Assembly: GCF_041521385.1 (NCBI RefSeq)
Contig: NZ_CP168006.1
Location: forward strand, 2,662,295-2,726,294
DNA from: Alcaligenes faecalis
GTDB lineage: Bacteria > Pseudomonadota > Gammaproteobacteria > Burkholderiales > Burkholderiaceae_B
Direction of reading: 5' to 3'
Length of the DNA stretch: 64,000 nt
Part shown: positions 25,415 to 36,771 of the stretch, piece after piece
Numbering within the stretch: the first letter of the stretch is position 1
Layout of the letters: each line of letters opens with the position of its first letter
Position numbers and translations under genes: made by a program
Notes under the pieces: model-generated
What the model saw: the letters and a program-made list of their open reading frames with translations, nothing else
The model's database searches: none
What the model was told of the DNA's origin: nothing

Positions 25415-25476
25415 ATAAATAGCGAATAAGGGCTTAAAAAAGTATCAGAGGCCCGGAAGGGGCAGTGTTCCCTCAA

Positions 25477-25517
25477 AGACAAACAGCCAGCCGTTTATCG
25501 CGGCTGGCTGTTTGTCT
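25477..25517. terminator. Strong hairpin ending gltBD
   Basis: AGACAAACAGCCAGCCG (25477-25493) pairs perfectly over 17 bp with 25501-25517 around a 7-nt loop. The T-tail on the minus strand is short (TTTG), 20 bp beyond the gltD stop. It is likely a terminator for the minus-strand operon. Confidence 0.8.
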
Positions 25518-25537
25518 ATTGGTACGGCCAAGAGGAC

Positions 25538-27010
25538 TTAGCGGGGAAGCGTCGAACTCCCCATCAGGAACTCGTCTACGGAACGGGCGCACTGACGGCC
25601 TTCGCGGATGGCCCAGACGATCAGGGACTGGCCGCGTCGCATGTCTCCGGCGGCGAAGACTTTGGCTCGGCTGGTCTGGTAGTCATCCGTGTTGGCCGCG
25701 ACGTTGCCGCGCTGGTCGGCGTCTACGGCAAAGGCGTCCAGAACTTGGCGAACGGGGGCTGTAAAGCCCATGGCCAGCAGCACCAGGTCGGCAGGGAAGG
25801 TCATTTCGGAGCCGGCGATGGGCGTCATGCTCATGCGGCCTGTCGCAGGATCGGTTTTCCATTCCACGCGCACGGCGCGCAGTTCTTTGACTTGTCCGTT
25901 CTTGCCTTCCAACTCTACGGTGTTGATCGCCCAGTCGCGCTCGCAGCCTTCTTCGTGCGAGGACGAGGTGCGCAGTTTCATGGGCCAGTAGGGCCAGGTC
26001 AGCTCCGTGTTTTCCTGCTCGGGCGGGCGGGGCATCAGTTCAAATTGCGTGACTGATTTGGCGCCTTGGCGTGTGCTGGTGCCCACGCAGTCCGAGCCGG
26101 TGTCACCGCCGCCAATCACTACGACATGCTTGCCTTGGGCGCTGATGGCGGGGGTGCCACGTGAACCGGCCACTTGCTGGTTCTGGATGCGCAGGAAGTC
26201 CATGGCGGGATATACGCCTTGCAGTTGGCTACCGGGGGCGTCCAGCAGGCGAGGGGTTTCGGAGCCGCCAGCCAGGATAATGGCGTCGAACTGTAGTTCC
26301 AGTTCGTCAGGCGATAACAGGGTTAGTCCCGGCTCCTGAGCGGCTTGGTCCTGCGCCTGGCCAATATAGGTAGAGGGGCAAAACTGCACGCCCTCGGCCT
26401 GCATTTGTGCGATACGGCGATCCAACAGATGCTTTTCCAGCTTGAAGTCGGGGATGCCGTAGCGCATCAGGCCACCAATACGGTCGCTTTTCTCGTATAC
26501 GGTAACGTCGTGTCCAACGCGCGCCAATTGCTGGGCACAAGCCAATCCGGCAGGCCCGGAGCCGATAACAGCTACGCGTTTGCCCGTTTTGTGGGTAGGC
26601 ACTTGTGGTACAACCCAGCCTTCTGCCCAGCCTTTGTCGATGATGGCGTGCTCGATGGATTTGATGCCTACGGGCGCACGGTCGATATTCAAGGTACAGG
26701 CTGCCTCGCAAGGTGCGGGGCAGATGCGACCGGTAATTTCCGGAAAGTTGTTGGTGGAGTGCAGCACGTCCAGGGCTTCTTTCCACTGTTGGCGGTAAAC
26801 CAGATCATTCCAGTCGGGGATGATGTTGTTGACCGGGCAACCGTTGTGGCAGAAAGGGATGCCGCAGTCCATGCAGCGGGCGGCCTGTTGGCCGGCCTGC
26901 TCGTCATTTAATACCTGGACAAACTCTTTCCAGTGCTTGACCCGCTTTAAAGGAGCTTCTACGGCTTCCTGCAGACGTTGAAACTCAAGAAATCCAGTCG
27001 TCTTTCCCAT
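25538..27010 (-). CDS. gltD: Glutamate synthase, small subunit
   Basis: A 490-residue flavoprotein that takes electrons from NADPH and passes them through Fe-S clusters to GltB. The N-terminal Cys-rich domain reads CMDCGIPFC and [10 protein letters not shown] (about residues 42-65). FAD binding follows ([10 protein letters not shown] near residue 151) and NADPH binding (GGGDTGSDC near residue 300), ending with the GDMRRGQSL motif of the family. It lies 33 bp after gltB in the same operon. GOGAT assimilates ammonia, including that released by amine oxidation upstream. Confidence 0.96.
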   Translation of the reverse strand: MGKTTGFLEFQRLQEAVEAPLKRVKHWKEFVQVLNDEQAGQQAARCMDCGIPFCHNGCPVNNIIPDWNDLVYRQQWKEALDVLHSTNNFPEITGRICPAPCEAACTLNIDRAPVGIKSIEHAIIDKGWAEGWVVPQVPTHKTGKRVAVIGSGPAGLACAQQLARVGHDVTVYEKSDRIGGLMRYGIPDFKLEKHLLDRRIAQMQAEGVQFCPSTYIGQAQDQAAQEPGLTLLSPDELELQFDAIILAGGSETPRLLDAPGSQLQGVYPAMDFLRIQNQQVAGSRGTPAISAQGKHVVVIGGGDTGSDCVGTSTRQGAKSVTQFELMPRPPEQENTELTWPYWPMKLRTSSSHEEGCERDWAINTVELEGKNGQVKELRAVRVEWKTDPATGRMSMTPIAGSEMTFPADLVLLAMGFTAPVRQVLDAFAVDADQRGNVAANTDDYQTSRAKVFAAGDMRRGQSLIVWAIREGRQCARSVDEFLMGSSTLPR

Positions 27011-27043
27011 GATGTGTCGTTTCCTGATGGTGATGGGAAGGGT

Positions 27044-30000
27044 TCAGGCCGAAGCCGAACGGCGGGTTTTACTGCTTTTGGGCGCGGCTTTGCTCGCTTG
27101 CGGGCCTTGCCACAGCTCGCTCAGTGCACGGCGGTACTCGCGTGGAATGACTTTGACGAATTGCGCCCGGGCGCTGTCCCAGTCTTTCAGTAGCTCGCGG
27201 GCCTGGAAGCTGCCCGTGGCCTTGAAGTGCTCCTGAACCAGGGTGTGCAAGATGGCTTCGTCGGTCTGGCGTTCGCCTCCGGCAGTACGGCTGTGCCATT
27301 GCGCCATGCTGCTGTTCATCTCTTGCTCGGCCTTGCTCAGCACAGGTTCCAGATCCACCATGCCAGGGTTGCAGCGCAGTTGCAGGCGACGTTGTGGGTC
27401 CCACACATAGGCCACGCCACCAGACATGCCGGCTGCAAAGTTGCGGCCCACTTCGCCCAGGACAACCACAGTACCGCCCGTCATGTATTCGCAACCATGA
27501 TCGCCTACGCCTTCCACGACTGCACTGGCTCCGGAATTACGGACGGCAAAACGTTCACCGGCCACGCCGTTGAAATAGGCTGCACCTGCCAAGGCACCAT
27601 AAAGCACGGTATTGCCCACGATGATGTGGTCCGGGCCGTAGCCACGGAAGTCGTTGGGTGAACGCACGATAATGCGGCCACCGGACAAACCTTTACCCAC
27701 GTAATCATTGGCTTCGCCAACCAGGTCCAGGGTGATTCCCTGAGCCAGGAACGCGCCAAAGCTTTGGCCCGCCGTGCCTTTGCACTGAATGTGCAGACTG
27801 TCGTCAGGCAGGCCTTGATGGCCATATTTTTTGGTGAATACGCCCGAGAGCATGGCGCCGACACTGCGGTTGCGATTGCGTACGGGGGTGATGAAGGACA
27901 GCGGAGTGCCCTGGTTCAGGGTGACGGCGCTGCGCTCGATCAGTTGACGATCCAGGGTGTGATCCAGGTCATGATCCTGGGTTGCGATCTGGCGTGGCGA
28001 CTCGTCGTTGTCAACTTTATGCAGCAAGCGCGAGAAGTCCAGACCCTGGGCTTTCCAGTGCTCGATACCACTGCGCATATCCAGCCAGTCGCTGCGGCCG
28101 ATCAGATCGTCAAAGTGACGCACGCCCAACTTGGCCATCAGCTCACGCACTTCTTCTGCAACAAAGAAGAAGTAGTTCACAACGTGTTCGGGCTTGCCCT
28201 TGAACTTGCGGCGCAGCACGGGATCCTGGGTGGCAACACCAACGGGACAGGTGTTCAGGTGGCATTTGCGCATCATGATGCAGCCTTCCACGACCAGTGG
28301 GGCGGTGGCAAAGCCAAATTCATCGGCACCCAGCAAGGCACCGATCACGACATCGCGGCCAGTTTTCATCTGGCCATCGGCCTGTACGCGGATGCGGCTG
28401 CGCAAGCGGTTCAGCAACAGGGTTTGCTGGGTTTCAGCCAGGCCCAGTTCCCAGGGGGTGCCGGCATGCTTGATGGAGGACAGGGGCGAGGCGCCTGTAC
28501 CGCCGTCGTGGCCGGCAATGACGAGGTGATCGGCCTTGGCTTTGGCAACACCGGCAGCCACAGTACCTACACCTACTTTGGATACCAGCTTGACGGAGAT
28601 ATCTGCCTGCGGGTTCACGTTCTTCAGGTCGTGAATCAGTTGAGCCAAATCCTCAATGGAGTAGATGTCGTGGTGGGGCGGGGGCGAAATCAGACCCACG
28701 CCAGGCACGGAGTACCGCAGCTTGGCGATGTACTCGGACACTTTATGACCGGGCAACTGGCCACCCTCGCCGGGCTTGGCACCTTGTGCCATCTTGATCT
28801 GGATTTGATCTGCACTGCACAGGTATTGGGCCGACACGCCAAAGCGGCCGGACGCAACCTGCTTGATGCGCGAGCGCAGCGAGTCGTTTTCTTGCAGGTC
28901 AATGTCGGCAAACACGCGATCCTGGCCCAAGACGCTGGCCAAGGTGTCACCCTGGCGGATGGCGCTTTTACCATGCTGCATTTCATGCTGATAGCGCAGC
29001 TCGTCCTCGCCACCTTCGCCGGTGTTGGACTTGCCTCCAATTCGGTTCATGGCCACGGCCAGTACGGCATGGGCCTCAGTCGAAATCGAACCCAGTGACA
29101 TGGCGCCCGTTGCAAATCGTTTGACGATTTCGCTGGCTGGCTCCACTTCGTCCAGGGGAATGGCTTGGGCCGGGTCCAGACGCAGCTCGAACAAACCGCG
29201 CAGGGTCATGTGACGGCGGCTTTGTTCGTTGATGAGCTGGGCGTATTCCTTGTAGGTGCTGTAGTTCTGGCTGCGGGTGGCGTGTTGCAGCTTGGCAATG
29301 GAGTCGGCCGTCCACATATGGTCTTCGCCACGCACGCGCACGGCGTATTCGCCACCGGCGTCCAGATGGTTTTCCAGAACGGGATCTTTGCTGTAGGCGG
29401 CACGATGCTGGCGCAGTGCCTCTTCGGCTACGGTGAAGATATCAATGCCTTCCACCGGACAGGCAGTGCCCACAAAGTACTTGTCCACCAGCGAGCGCGA
29501 CAGGCCGATGGTCTCGAAAATCTGCGCGCCGGTATAGGACATGTAGGTGGAGATGCCCATTTTGGACATGACTTTGTACAAGCCCTTGTTGATGGCCTTG
29601 ATGTAGTAGCCCTCGGCCTGGGAGGCGTCGATCTGGTTGATGGGGTCCTGGGCCAGATGCTCCAGGCTTTCAAACGCCAGCCAGGGGTGCATGGCTTCGG
29701 CACCGTAGGCTCCCAGAAGCGCAAAGTGATGTACTTCGCGGGCCGAGCCGGTTTCCACGACCAGGCCGGTGCGGGTACGCAGACCGTTGCGGATCAGGTG
29801 CTGGTGGATGGCCGAGGTTGCCAGCAGGGCGGGAATGGCCACATGTTCGGCGTCACAATGACGATCAGTCAGGATCAGGATGTTGTAGCCATCGCGAACG
29901 GCATCCGCTGCGCGGGCGCACAGGGCGGCTACGCTGGCCTCAATGCCTTCCGGCCCCCAGGCGCTGGGGTAAACGATGTCCAGCTCCTGGCTGCGGAACT

Positions 30001-31777
30001 TGCCATTGCTGGCCGCTTCAATGCGCCGGATCTGGTTCATGTCAGCCGGACTTAATACTGGCTGGGAGACTTCCAGGCGCAGCGGCGGGTTGACGTTATT
30101 GATGTCCAGCAGATTGGGCTTAGGGCCAATAAAGGACACCAGCGACATCACCATCTGCTCGCGAATCGGGTCGATCGGCGGGTTGGTGACTTGGGCAAAT
30201 AGTTGGCGAAAGTAGTTGTAGAAGGGTTTGGACTTGTTGGACAGCACGGCCAAAGGGGCGTCGTTACCCATGGAGCCGGTTGCCTCTTCGCCCTTGCTGG
30301 CCATGGGCTGCAAGACGACCTTGATGTCTTCCTGAGTCCAGCCAAAGGCTTGTTGCTGATCCAGCAGGTCACGGGTTGCCAATTGGGGTCGCACGCCGGG
30401 CACGTTGGGCAGGGAGTCCAGGCGCAAGCGCAGGCGTTCAATCCACTGCTTGTAGGGGTGGGTATTGGCCAGTTGTGACTTGATCTCGGCATCATCAATG
30501 ATGCGGCCTTGCTCCAGGTCGATCAGCAGCATCTTGCCGGGCTGTAGACGCCATTTTTTGACAATGCGGTGCTCGGGAATAGGAAGCGTACCGGCTTCAG
30601 ACGCCAGCACAATCATATCGTCGTCCGTGATGGCGTAGCGGGCCGGACGCAGGCCGTTACGATCCAGCAAAGCACCGATTTGAATGCCGTCGGTAAAGGC
30701 GACGGCAGCGGGGCCATCCCAGGGTTCCATCTGTGCCGCGTAGTACTCGTAGAAGGCGCGACGGCTTTCGTCCATCTCGGCATGCTGTTCCCAGGCCTCG
30801 GGCATCATGATCATCATGGCGTGAGGCAAGGAGTAGCCGGCCATCACCAGCAGTTCCAGACAGTTGTCGAAGGTGGCCGTATCGGACTGGCCTTCGTACA
30901 CGATAGGGTAGAGTTTTTGCAGATCCGAGCCCAGCACAGCCGATTCCATGGCGCCTTCACGGGCACGCAGCCAGTTGAAGTTGCCCTGTACCGTGTTGAT
31001 TTCGCCGTTGTGGGCGATCAGGCGGTAAGGGTGGGCCAGAGGCCAGGCGGGGAAGGTGTTGGTGGAAAATCGCTGGTGCACCAGAGCCAGGGCGGAACAG
31101 GCACGTGGGTCGGCCAGATCGCGGTAGTAGCGGCCAACCTGGTCCGCCAGCAGCAGACCTTTATAGACGATGGTACGCACGGAGGCCGAGGTTACAAAGT
31201 ATTCCTGCCCGTGGGCCAGGTCCATGCGGTAGATGGCGTGGCTGGCGGTCTTGCGGATCACGTACAGCTTGCGCTCCAGCGCGTCGGGCACCATCACATC
31301 CGGGCCGCGGCCAATGAACAACTGGCGAATGACTGGCTCATTGGCCTTGACGGTGGGCGACATGGGCATGGTGCTGTCCACGGGCACGTCGCGCCAGCCC
31401 AGCATGTGCTGACCTTCGGCGCGTACTGCACGTTCCAGCTCCTGTTCACAGGCCAGACGGGACGCGGTTTCCTTGGGCAGAAACACCATGGCTACGCCGT
31501 ACTCACCAGGGGGCGGCAGGGTTACGCCCTGAGCGGCCATTTCTTCGCGGTAAAGCTGGTCGGGAATCTGGATCAGAATGCCTGCACCGTCGCCCATCAA
31601 GGGGTCTGCGCCTACAGCGCCACGGTGATCGAGGTTTTCCAGGATTTTGAGGCCTTGGGTAATGATGGCGTGGCTCGCCTGGCCTTTGATGTGTGCGATA
31701 AATCCGACGCCGCAGGCGTCGTGTTCATTAGCGGGAAGGTACAAGCCTTGCGCTTGAGGGGGACAGGAGTGGGTCAT
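27044..31777 (-). CDS. gltB: Glutamate synthase, large subunit
   Basis: A 1577-residue enzyme that converts glutamine plus 2-oxoglutarate to two glutamates. The N-terminal glutaminase starts at Cys22 (HDACGVGF), so a 21-residue propeptide is removed to expose the nucleophile. Central and FMN-binding domains follow; the 3Fe-4S ligands are in [13 protein letters not shown]; the C-terminal beta-helix has Gly-rich repeats. I chose the ATG at 31777, which gives the standard short propeptide, over an in-frame ATG at 31813 that adds 12 residues; neither has a strong ribosome-binding site. The region upstream is AT-rich promoter sequence with the terminator of the preceding operon. Confidence 0.95.
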   Translation of the reverse strand: MTHSCPPQAQGLYLPANEHDACGVGFIAHIKGQASHAIITQGLKILENLDHRGAVGADPLMGDGAGILIQIPDQLYREEMAAQGVTLPPPGEYGVAMVFLPKETASRLACEQELERAVRAEGQHMLGWRDVPVDSTMPMSPTVKANEPVIRQLFIGRGPDVMVPDALERKLYVIRKTASHAIYRMDLAHGQEYFVTSASVRTIVYKGLLLADQVGRYYRDLADPRACSALALVHQRFSTNTFPAWPLAHPYRLIAHNGEINTVQGNFNWLRAREGAMESAVLGSDLQKLYPIVYEGQSDTATFDNCLELLVMAGYSLPHAMMIMMPEAWEQHAEMDESRRAFYEYYAAQMEPWDGPAAVAFTDGIQIGALLDRNGLRPARYAITDDDMIVLASEAGTLPIPEHRIVKKWRLQPGKMLLIDLEQGRIIDDAEIKSQLANTHPYKQWIERLRLRLDSLPNVPGVRPQLATRDLLDQQQAFGWTQEDIKVVLQPMASKGEEATGSMGNDAPLAVLSNKSKPFYNYFRQLFAQVTNPPIDPIREQMVMSLVSFIGPKPNLLDINNVNPPLRLEVSQPVLSPADMNQIRRIEAASNGKFRSQELDIVYPSAWGPEGIEASVAALCARAADAVRDGYNILILTDRHCDAEHVAIPALLATSAIHQHLIRNGLRTRTGLVVETGSAREVHHFALLGAYGAEAMHPWLAFESLEHLAQDPINQIDASQAEGYYIKAINKGLYKVMSKMGISTYMSYTGAQIFETIGLSRSLVDKYFVGTACPVEGIDIFTVAEEALRQHRAAYSKDPVLENHLDAGGEYAVRVRGEDHMWTADSIAKLQHATRSQNYSTYKEYAQLINEQSRRHMTLRGLFELRLDPAQAIPLDEVEPASEIVKRFATGAMSLGSISTEAHAVLAVAMNRIGGKSNTGEGGEDELRYQHEMQHGKSAIRQGDTLASVLGQDRVFADIDLQENDSLRSRIKQVASGRFGVSAQYLCSADQIQIKMAQGAKPGEGGQLPGHKVSEYIAKLRYSVPGVGLISPPPHHDIYSIEDLAQLIHDLKNVNPQADISVKLVSKVGVGTVAAGVAKAKADHLVIAGHDGGTGASPLSSIKHAGTPWELGLAETQQTLLLNRLRSRIRVQADGQMKTGRDVVIGALLGADEFGFATAPLVVEGCIMMRKCHLNTCPVGVATQDPVLRRKFKGKPEHVVNYFFFVAEEVRELMAKLGVRHFDDLIGRSDWLDMRSGIEHWKAQGLDFSRLLHKVDNDESPRQIATQDHDLDHTLDRQLIERSAVTLNQGTPLSFITPVRNRNRSVGAMLSGVFTKKYGHQGLPDDSLHIQCKGTAGQSFGAFLAQGITLDLVGEANDYVGKGLSGGRIIVRSPNDFRGYGPDHIIVGNTVLYGALAGAAYFNGVAGERFAVRNSGASAVVEGVGDHGCEYMTGGTVVVLGEVGRNFAAGMSGGVAYVWDPQRRLQLRCNPGMVDLEPVLSKAEQEMNSSMAQWHSRTAGGERQTDEAILHTLVQEHFKATGSFQARELLKDWDSARAQFVKVIPREYRRALSELWQGPQASKAAPKSSKTRRSASA

Positions 31778-31882
31778 GGGCGTATCCGCAAAGAACGTGT
31801 TAAAGCGGTGCATTTGTTGCAGCGCAAAAAATAAAATACAGCGATTTTTTTTTTATACGCAAGAATTTTTTTCGAATACAGC

Positions 31883-31917
31883 AAAAAAAAATTAGGGACC
31901 TGCTCTCACAGGCCCCT
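31883..31917 (-). terminator. Terminator of the enoyl-CoA hydratase operon
   Basis: On the minus strand, AGGGGCCTG (31917-31909) pairs with CAGGTCCCT (31902-31894), one G-T, followed by AA and nine T (31891-31883). It lies 81 bp beyond the hydratase stop and upstream of gltB. Confidence 0.88.
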
Positions 31918-31997
31918 TATAACCCGTCTGAGTCGGGTGTAGTGTGGCAAGATCGCTGCACATGCCGGTTTGCGTAGAAATCAGGCCATCAGAGCGG

Positions 31998-32741
31998 CTA
32001 TTTCTCGCTGCGGTTTTGGCTCATTTTCCCCAGAATTTGCAGGGCTTCGTCGCCTTCCAGTAGTTTGGAAAATAGCGTGCGCTCGCGCTCCAGGACTTCC
32101 AGCAAAATCTCGCGCTGGGGCTCACGGAGCAAACGCTTGCTGGTGCGCAAGGCAATGGGCGGCTGCTCGGACAGCGCGTGGGCGCAGGCACGGGCGGCTT
32201 CCAGGCTATTGCCGTGATCGGTCAGTTCAGTGAGCAGGCCGTCTTCCATGGCTTGCTCGGCGCTGAAGGCTTGTGACAGCAGTAGCCATTCGTTGGCACG
32301 GCGTGGCCCCACGTACTGCGCCAGCAGGTGGCTGGAGGCACCTTCCGGGCACAGGCCCAATGCGGTGAAGGGCATGCGCAAACGCGCGTCACGGGCCGCG
32401 TACACAAAGTCCGCATGCAGCAGCAAGGTCACGCCAATACCCACGGCGTGGCCTTCCACGGCCACGATCAATGGGATGTCGGCTTTGACCAGACTGCGCA
32501 GGAATTTGATCGGCGGCGGCATGTCGCTATTGCGCACAGCAGACAGCTCGGAAATGTCGTTGCCTGCACAGAAATGTTCGCCTGCGCCGGTCAGAATCAG
32601 GGCACGATATTTCTGGTTCTGATTGGCCTGGTCGATGATGTTGGCCAGTTCTTCGTACATGGGGCCAGTCAAGGCATTGCGTCGTTCCGGGCGATCCAGA
32701 ATGACCTCCAGCCAATGACCTGCATCATGAGTCCGTATCAT
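31998..32741 (-). CDS. Enoyl-CoA hydratase/isomerase family protein
   Basis: A 247-residue crotonase-fold protein. The oxyanion-hole segments AGEHFCAGNDISEL (about residues 51-64) and EGHAVGIGVTLLLHADF are present, and a Glu is in GLCPEGASS at the usual catalytic position. AGGAG six to seven bases before the ATG at 32741 fixes the start; an in-frame upstream ATG overlaps the preceding gene and lacks one. It follows the nitronate monooxygenase gene by 13 bp in one operon, divergent from a CoA-transferase and an acyl-CoA dehydrogenase. It likely hydrates or isomerises an enoyl-CoA; the substrate is unknown. Confidence 0.87.
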   Translation of the reverse strand: MIRTHDAGHWLEVILDRPERRNALTGPMYEELANIIDQANQNQKYRALILTGAGEHFCAGNDISELSAVRNSDMPPPIKFLRSLVKADIPLIVAVEGHAVGIGVTLLLHADFVYAARDARLRMPFTALGLCPEGASSHLLAQYVGPRRANEWLLLSQAFSAEQAMEDGLLTELTDHGNSLEAARACAHALSEQPPIALRTSKRLLREPQREILLEVLERERTLFSKLLEGDEALQILGKMSQNRSEK

Positions 32742-32754
32742 GGTGTGCTCCTGT

Positions 32755-33726
32755 TCAGGCGAAGGGGGAGGCCAGCAGTGCTGCCTTGGCTTCCTGATAT
32801 TCACGATGTAAACGCGCAACGATATCGGCAGTAGGCTCTACCGAATCAATGCCACCAATGCCTTGGCCAGCACCCCAGATATCGCGCCAAGCCTTGCTCA
32901 AGCCCGAGCCAAAGGCGGTGTCGGCCGCTTTCTGGCTATCGAGCTTGTCCGGGTCCAGGCCGGCAGCACGGATACTGTCCTTCAGATAGTTGCCGGGGAT
33001 GCCAGTAAACAGCGGGGTGTAGACAATATCGGCGGCACTACCCTTGACGATCATGTTTTTGTAATCGTCCGAGGCATTGGCTTCGGTACTGGCAATGAAG
33101 CGGGTGCCTATGTAGGCCATGTCGGCACCCATGGCCTGAGCGGCCAGAATGTCGCGGCCATGGCTCATGGCGCCTGACAGGGCAATCGGGCCATCAAAAA
33201 TCTGACGGATTTCGTTGACCAGTACAAAGGGGCTCAAGGTACCGGCATGGCCGCCTGCCCCTGCGGCCACCACGATCAGGCCATCGACGCCGGCTTCCAA
33301 GGCTTTTTCGGCATGGCGCAAGGTGGTGACATCGTGGAATACTTTGCCGCCCCAGGCGTGCACGTGCGGCACAATATCCTGTGGGGCGCGCAGGCTGGTG
33401 ATCACCAGTGGCACCTTATGGTCGGCGCACACCCGCAGATCCTGTTCCAGGCGGTCGTTGGACTGATGAATGATGTGATTGATGGCGTAGGGGGCGATGC
33501 GGCGCTCGGGATGGCGCTCGCGCAGTTCGGCCAGGGTGTCGTCGATCTGGTCCAACCAGTCTTTGAGCTTTTCCTGGGGGCGCGCGTTCAGAGCGGGGAC
33601 GGAACCGATAATGCCGCTGGCGCATTGTGCAATTACCAGAGCCGGGTTCGAGACAATGAACATGGGTGCTGCCATCACAGGCAGGGTCATAGATTGATAA
33701 AGCTGCTGCGTTAATGCCGATGGCAT
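32755..33726 (-). CDS. Nitronate monooxygenase family protein
   Basis: FMN-dependent TIM-barrel protein of 323 residues of the 2-nitropropane dioxygenase/NMO family. Marks are the start PVMAAPMFIVSNP, the AAGAGGHAG segment with the catalytic His (about residues 157-165), and the phosphate-binding MGADMAYIGTRF. Family members oxidise nitronates; some are quinone reductases or act on 2-enoyl compounds. GGAGACC lies before the ATG at 33726. Co-transcription with an enoyl-CoA hydratase suggests a role in acyl-CoA or acid breakdown instead of nitro compounds, but this is inference. Confidence 0.88.
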   Translation of the reverse strand: MPSALTQQLYQSMTLPVMAAPMFIVSNPALVIAQCASGIIGSVPALNARPQEKLKDWLDQIDDTLAELRERHPERRIAPYAINHIIHQSNDRLEQDLRVCADHKVPLVITSLRAPQDIVPHVHAWGGKVFHDVTTLRHAEKALEAGVDGLIVVAAGAGGHAGTLSPFVLVNEIRQIFDGPIALSGAMSHGRDILAAQAMGADMAYIGTRFIASTEANASDDYKNMIVKGSAADIVYTPLFTGIPGNYLKDSIRAAGLDPDKLDSQKAADTAFGSGLSKAWRDIWGAGQGIGGIDSVEPTADIVARLHREYQEAKAALLASPFA

Positions 33727-33971
33727 AAGGTCGGTCTCCTATTATCGAAAGATGTGCCCCGCCTTTTGAAGGGGTGGGGTCCTGCAAGGAAGATCTGCCG
33801 CTGATAATCTATCGTCACCTATTCTAGGACGGTTTGTCGTTGCCCGGTCTGGTGCGTTGCACAAATTTCTCCGGGCCCGAAAATGACCATGGTTTGAGCA
33901 CTTTTTCTGTCCGTAGACCGGACTAAGAAGACGTAGTGCACAATAAGCGACTTGAAGGATTTTTGTTTGCT

Positions 33972-35204
33972 ATGACCACGACTGAACGAAAGGCGCCCTT
34001 GGCGGGATTGCGTGTTCTGGACTTGACGCGCGTGCTGGCCGGACCTTGGTGTACCCAAAACCTGGCTGATTTGGGGGCGGAGGTCATTAAGGTGGAACGT
34101 CCTGGGGCCGGAGACGATACCCGTGCTTGGGGCCCTCCCTATTTGCAGGATGGTCACAGGGCGGACACGGAAGATGCGGCCTATTTTGGGGCTGCCAACC
34201 GCAACAAAGAGTCCATCACCCTGGATATAGGCACTGCACAAGGCGCAGAGGTGGTGCGTCAGTTGGTCAGGCGCTGCGATATTCTGGTGGAAAATTTCAA
34301 GGTGGGTGGTTTGAAAAAGTACGGGCTGGATTACGACAGCCTGCAAACCATTAATCCAGCCCTGATTTACTGTTCGATTACCGGATTTGGCCAGAGTGGC
34401 CCCTATGCAAGTCGGCCAGGATATGACTTCATGATCCAGGGGCTGGGGGGCTTGATGTCTCTGACCGGGGAACCCGATGGCGAACCGCAAAAAGCGGGTG
34501 TGGCCGTGGCTGATGTCATGACAGGCATGTATGCCACGGTGGCCGTATTGGCCGCGGTGGTAGAACGCCATCGTAGTGGCCTGGGCCAGCATCTGGATAT
34601 TGCCTTGCTGGATTGCCAGGTGGCCATGATGGCCAATCAGAACATGAATTACTTGTGTACCGGTCAGGCTCCGCAGCGTCCCGGCAATGCACATCAGAAT
34701 CTGGTGCCTTATCAGGTCTTTGAGGCCAGTGACGGGCATTTGATTGTGGCGGTGGGTAACGATGCTCAGTTTCGCAGTTTTGCGCAGGAGCTGGGTCACC
34801 CCGAGTGGGCGGATGATCCCCGTTTTGCGCGCAATGCCGGACGCGTCATGCACAGGGACGAGCTGGTGCCCCTGCTGGCGCAGGTCATGTTGAGCCGGAC
34901 GCGTGATAGCTGGTTGCAGGCGCTGGAAGCCGTGGGTATTCCAGCCGGGCCTATTAATACGATGGAGCAGGTTTATCAGGACCCGCAGGTGTTGGTGCGT
35001 GGTTTGCGGCTGGACTTGCCGACCGGGCAGGGTGGCAGTGTGCCTTCGGTGGCCAGCCCTTTGCGTTTGTCGGCTACGCCGGTGCAGTATCGCAGCGCGC
35101 CCCCACGTCTGGGAGAGCACACCCGCGAGGTCCTGGCACGAGTGCTGGAGCTGTCGCCCGATCAGGTCGAGACCCTGGTGTCCGGCTTTGTTGAACAGGC
35201 TTAA
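33972..35204 (+). CDS. CaiB/BaiF-type (family III) CoA-transferase
   Basis: A 410-residue CoA-transferase of the formyl-CoA/CaiB family. The N-terminus RVLDLTRVLAGPW and VIKVERPGAGDD are typical, and the catalytic Asp181 sits in AVADVMTGM. Relatives move CoA between succinate, glutarate, citramalate and others. I used the ATG at 33972 (AAGGA at 33955-33959); a GTG at 33936 is possible. A 245-bp gap separates it from the divergent NMO operon, and 31 bp separate it from the downstream dehydrogenase gene. It probably activates a dicarboxylic or aromatic acid for the beta-oxidation-type enzymes around it. Confidence 0.9.
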   Translation: MTTTERKAPLAGLRVLDLTRVLAGPWCTQNLADLGAEVIKVERPGAGDDTRAWGPPYLQDGHRADTEDAAYFGAANRNKESITLDIGTAQGAEVVRQLVRRCDILVENFKVGGLKKYGLDYDSLQTINPALIYCSITGFGQSGPYASRPGYDFMIQGLGGLMSLTGEPDGEPQKAGVAVADVMTGMYATVAVLAAVVERHRSGLGQHLDIALLDCQVAMMANQNMNYLCTGQAPQRPGNAHQNLVPYQVFEASDGHLIVAVGNDAQFRSFAQELGHPEWADDPRFARNAGRVMHRDELVPLLAQVMLSRTRDSWLQALEAVGIPAGPINTMEQVYQDPQVLVRGLRLDLPTGQGGSVPSVASPLRLSATPVQYRSAPPRLGEHTREVLARVLELSPDQVETLVSGFVEQA

Positions 35205-35235
35205 TTTTTATTGCTTTTCGATCAGGTTGTGAATC

Positions 35236-36771
35236 ATGAAACAGATACAAACCATTGCTATTGTTGGCGCAGGTGCTATGGGGCGGGGCATTGCCCAGAT
35301 TGCCGCTCAGGCAGGCAAGCAGGTCTTGCTCTATGACCTGAATGCAGACTCGGTCAAGGCGGCGTTGGCGGACGTACACGCCGTCTGGAACCGTTTGCAG
35401 GACAAAGGCCGCATGACGGCTGAACAGGTGGATGCGGCCAAAGCGTGCTTGCAAACCGCCAGCGATCTGCCAGCCTTGGCCCCTGCCGATCTGGTAGTGG
35501 AAGCTATTGTGGAGCGCCTGGACGTTAAACAAGGCTTGCTGCAAGAGTTGGAAGAGATTGTGTCGGCTGATTGTGTGTTGGCCTCCAATACCTCTTCACT
35601 GTCCATTACCGCCATTGCTCAAGCTTGCCGCCACCCCGAGCGCGTGGCTGGCTATCACTTCTTCAACCCCGTACCGCTGATGAAAGTGGTCGAGGTTATT
35701 GATGGCTTGCGCACATCGCCCGAAGTGGGTGATGCTCTGATGCAAGTGTCGCGCGATATGGGCCACACGCCTGTGCGCGCCAAGGATATGCCTGGCTTTA
35801 TCGTGAACCACGCCGGTCGTGGCATGAACATCGAGGGCCTGAAAATCGCCCAGGAATGCGTGGCGCCTTTCTATCAGATCGACGCTATCATGCGCGAGCA
35901 GGCCGGTTTCCGCATGGGCCCCTTTGAACTGCTGGATCTGACTGCGCTGGATGTGTCCCATCCGGTGATGGAATCCATTTACCGTCAGTTCTACGACGAG
36001 CCGCGCTTCCGTCCTTCGCCCATCACGGCGGTACGCCACGCCGGTAAATTGTTTGGCCGCAAGAACGGCGAAGGCTTCTACCAGTATGAAGATGGCAAGA
36101 AACAGGTTCCGCAAGAGCCAACTGTTCCTGTTGTCACCTCCTTTGCGCCTGTGTGGGTTTCGCCTTATCACGAGCAAGGTCAGGCTCGTGCTCTGCAATT
36201 GCTGAATGAACTGGAGGTGAAAGTGGTGGAAGGCGACCAGCCGCCTGCTGATGCGCTGATTCTGTTGACGCCTTACGGTGAAGACGTGGCGACTTTGGTG
36301 TCCCTGCATGGCCTGGACCCTGCCCGTACCGTGGCGCTGGATACCTTGTTCGGTCTGGAAAAAGGCCGCCGCCGCGTGCTGATGTGTTCGGCTGCAACCA
36401 CACCCGAATGGCGTGACCAGGCCTGGGCCATGCTGGCCAGCGATGGTACGGCGGTTAGCGTGATCGAAGACTCTGCTGGTTTTGTGGCCCAGCGTCTGGT
36501 GGCCACCATTGTGAACATTGCCAGCGATATCGCTCAGCAGCAGATTGCGACACCGTCCGACATTGACGCTGCGGTGCGTCTGGGTCTGGGTTACCCGCAC
36601 AATGGCCCGCTGTCCATGGGTGATGCCGTGGGCTCGCGTGATTTGCTGGATGTCTTGAACACCCTGCAAGCTGTCACCGGCGATATGCGTTATCGCGCCA
36701 GCCCCTGGCTGCAACGCCGTGTTCAACTGGGTATGTCCTTGACGGCATTGGCTCAGTGCAAGGCGCAGTAA
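35236..36771 (+). CDS. 3-Hydroxyacyl-CoA dehydrogenase, PaaH-like, with extra C-terminal domain
   Basis: A 511-residue NAD-dependent dehydrogenase. The Rossmann motif GAGAMGRGIA is at residues 11-20, SNTSSLSI and GYHFFNPVPLMK (catalytic His) follow, and two 3HCDH C-terminal domains are present, the second about residues 410-500. This two-domain layout is that of PaaH/PaaC 3-hydroxyadipyl-CoA dehydrogenases of phenylacetate breakdown. It follows the CoA-transferase gene and precedes a terminator at 36854-36893. No other paa genes are in the window, so involvement in phenylacetate use, attractive given the aau genes, remains inference. Confidence 0.88.
   Translation: MKQIQTIAIVGAGAMGRGIAQIAAQAGKQVLLYDLNADSVKAALADVHAVWNRLQDKGRMTAEQVDAAKACLQTASDLPALAPADLVVEAIVERLDVKQGLLQELEEIVSADCVLASNTSSLSITAIAQACRHPERVAGYHFFNPVPLMKVVEVIDGLRTSPEVGDALMQVSRDMGHTPVRAKDMPGFIVNHAGRGMNIEGLKIAQECVAPFYQIDAIMREQAGFRMGPFELLDLTALDVSHPVMESIYRQFYDEPRFRPSPITAVRHAGKLFGRKNGEGFYQYEDGKKQVPQEPTVPVVTSFAPVWVSPYHEQGQARALQLLNELEVKVVEGDQPPADALILLTPYGEDVATLVSLHGLDPARTVALDTLFGLEKGRRRVLMCSAATTPEWRDQAWAMLASDGTAVSVIEDSAGFVAQRLVATIVNIASDIAQQQIATPSDIDAAVRLGLGYPHNGPLSMGDAVGSRDLLDVLNTLQAVTGDMRYRASPWLQRRVQLGMSLTALAQCKAQ

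Larger units (their letters stand above)
24914..25476. other. Gene-free stretch with repeats
   Basis: This gap has no convincing gene. It contains a 10-bp tandem TTTGGGCTGG (two units from 24961 plus a partial third), the second nested hairpin (25001-25221) and the GCAGACA array (25331-25414). Short frames on either strand follow the repeats and show no gene-like composition. Confidence 0.7.

Noticed and set aside
25240..25482. Minus-strand frame with Cys-Cys-Leu-Leu repeats over the GCAGACA array
   Set aside because: Repeat-derived peptide, no ribosome-binding site, no gene-like flanks.
27764..29098. A 444-codon open frame opposite gltB
   Set aside because: Antisense shadow of gltB with no start signals or recognisable domains.
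31777..31813. Upstream ATG of gltB at 31813
   Set aside because: It would lengthen the propeptide to 33 residues; the ATG at 31777 gives the usual length.
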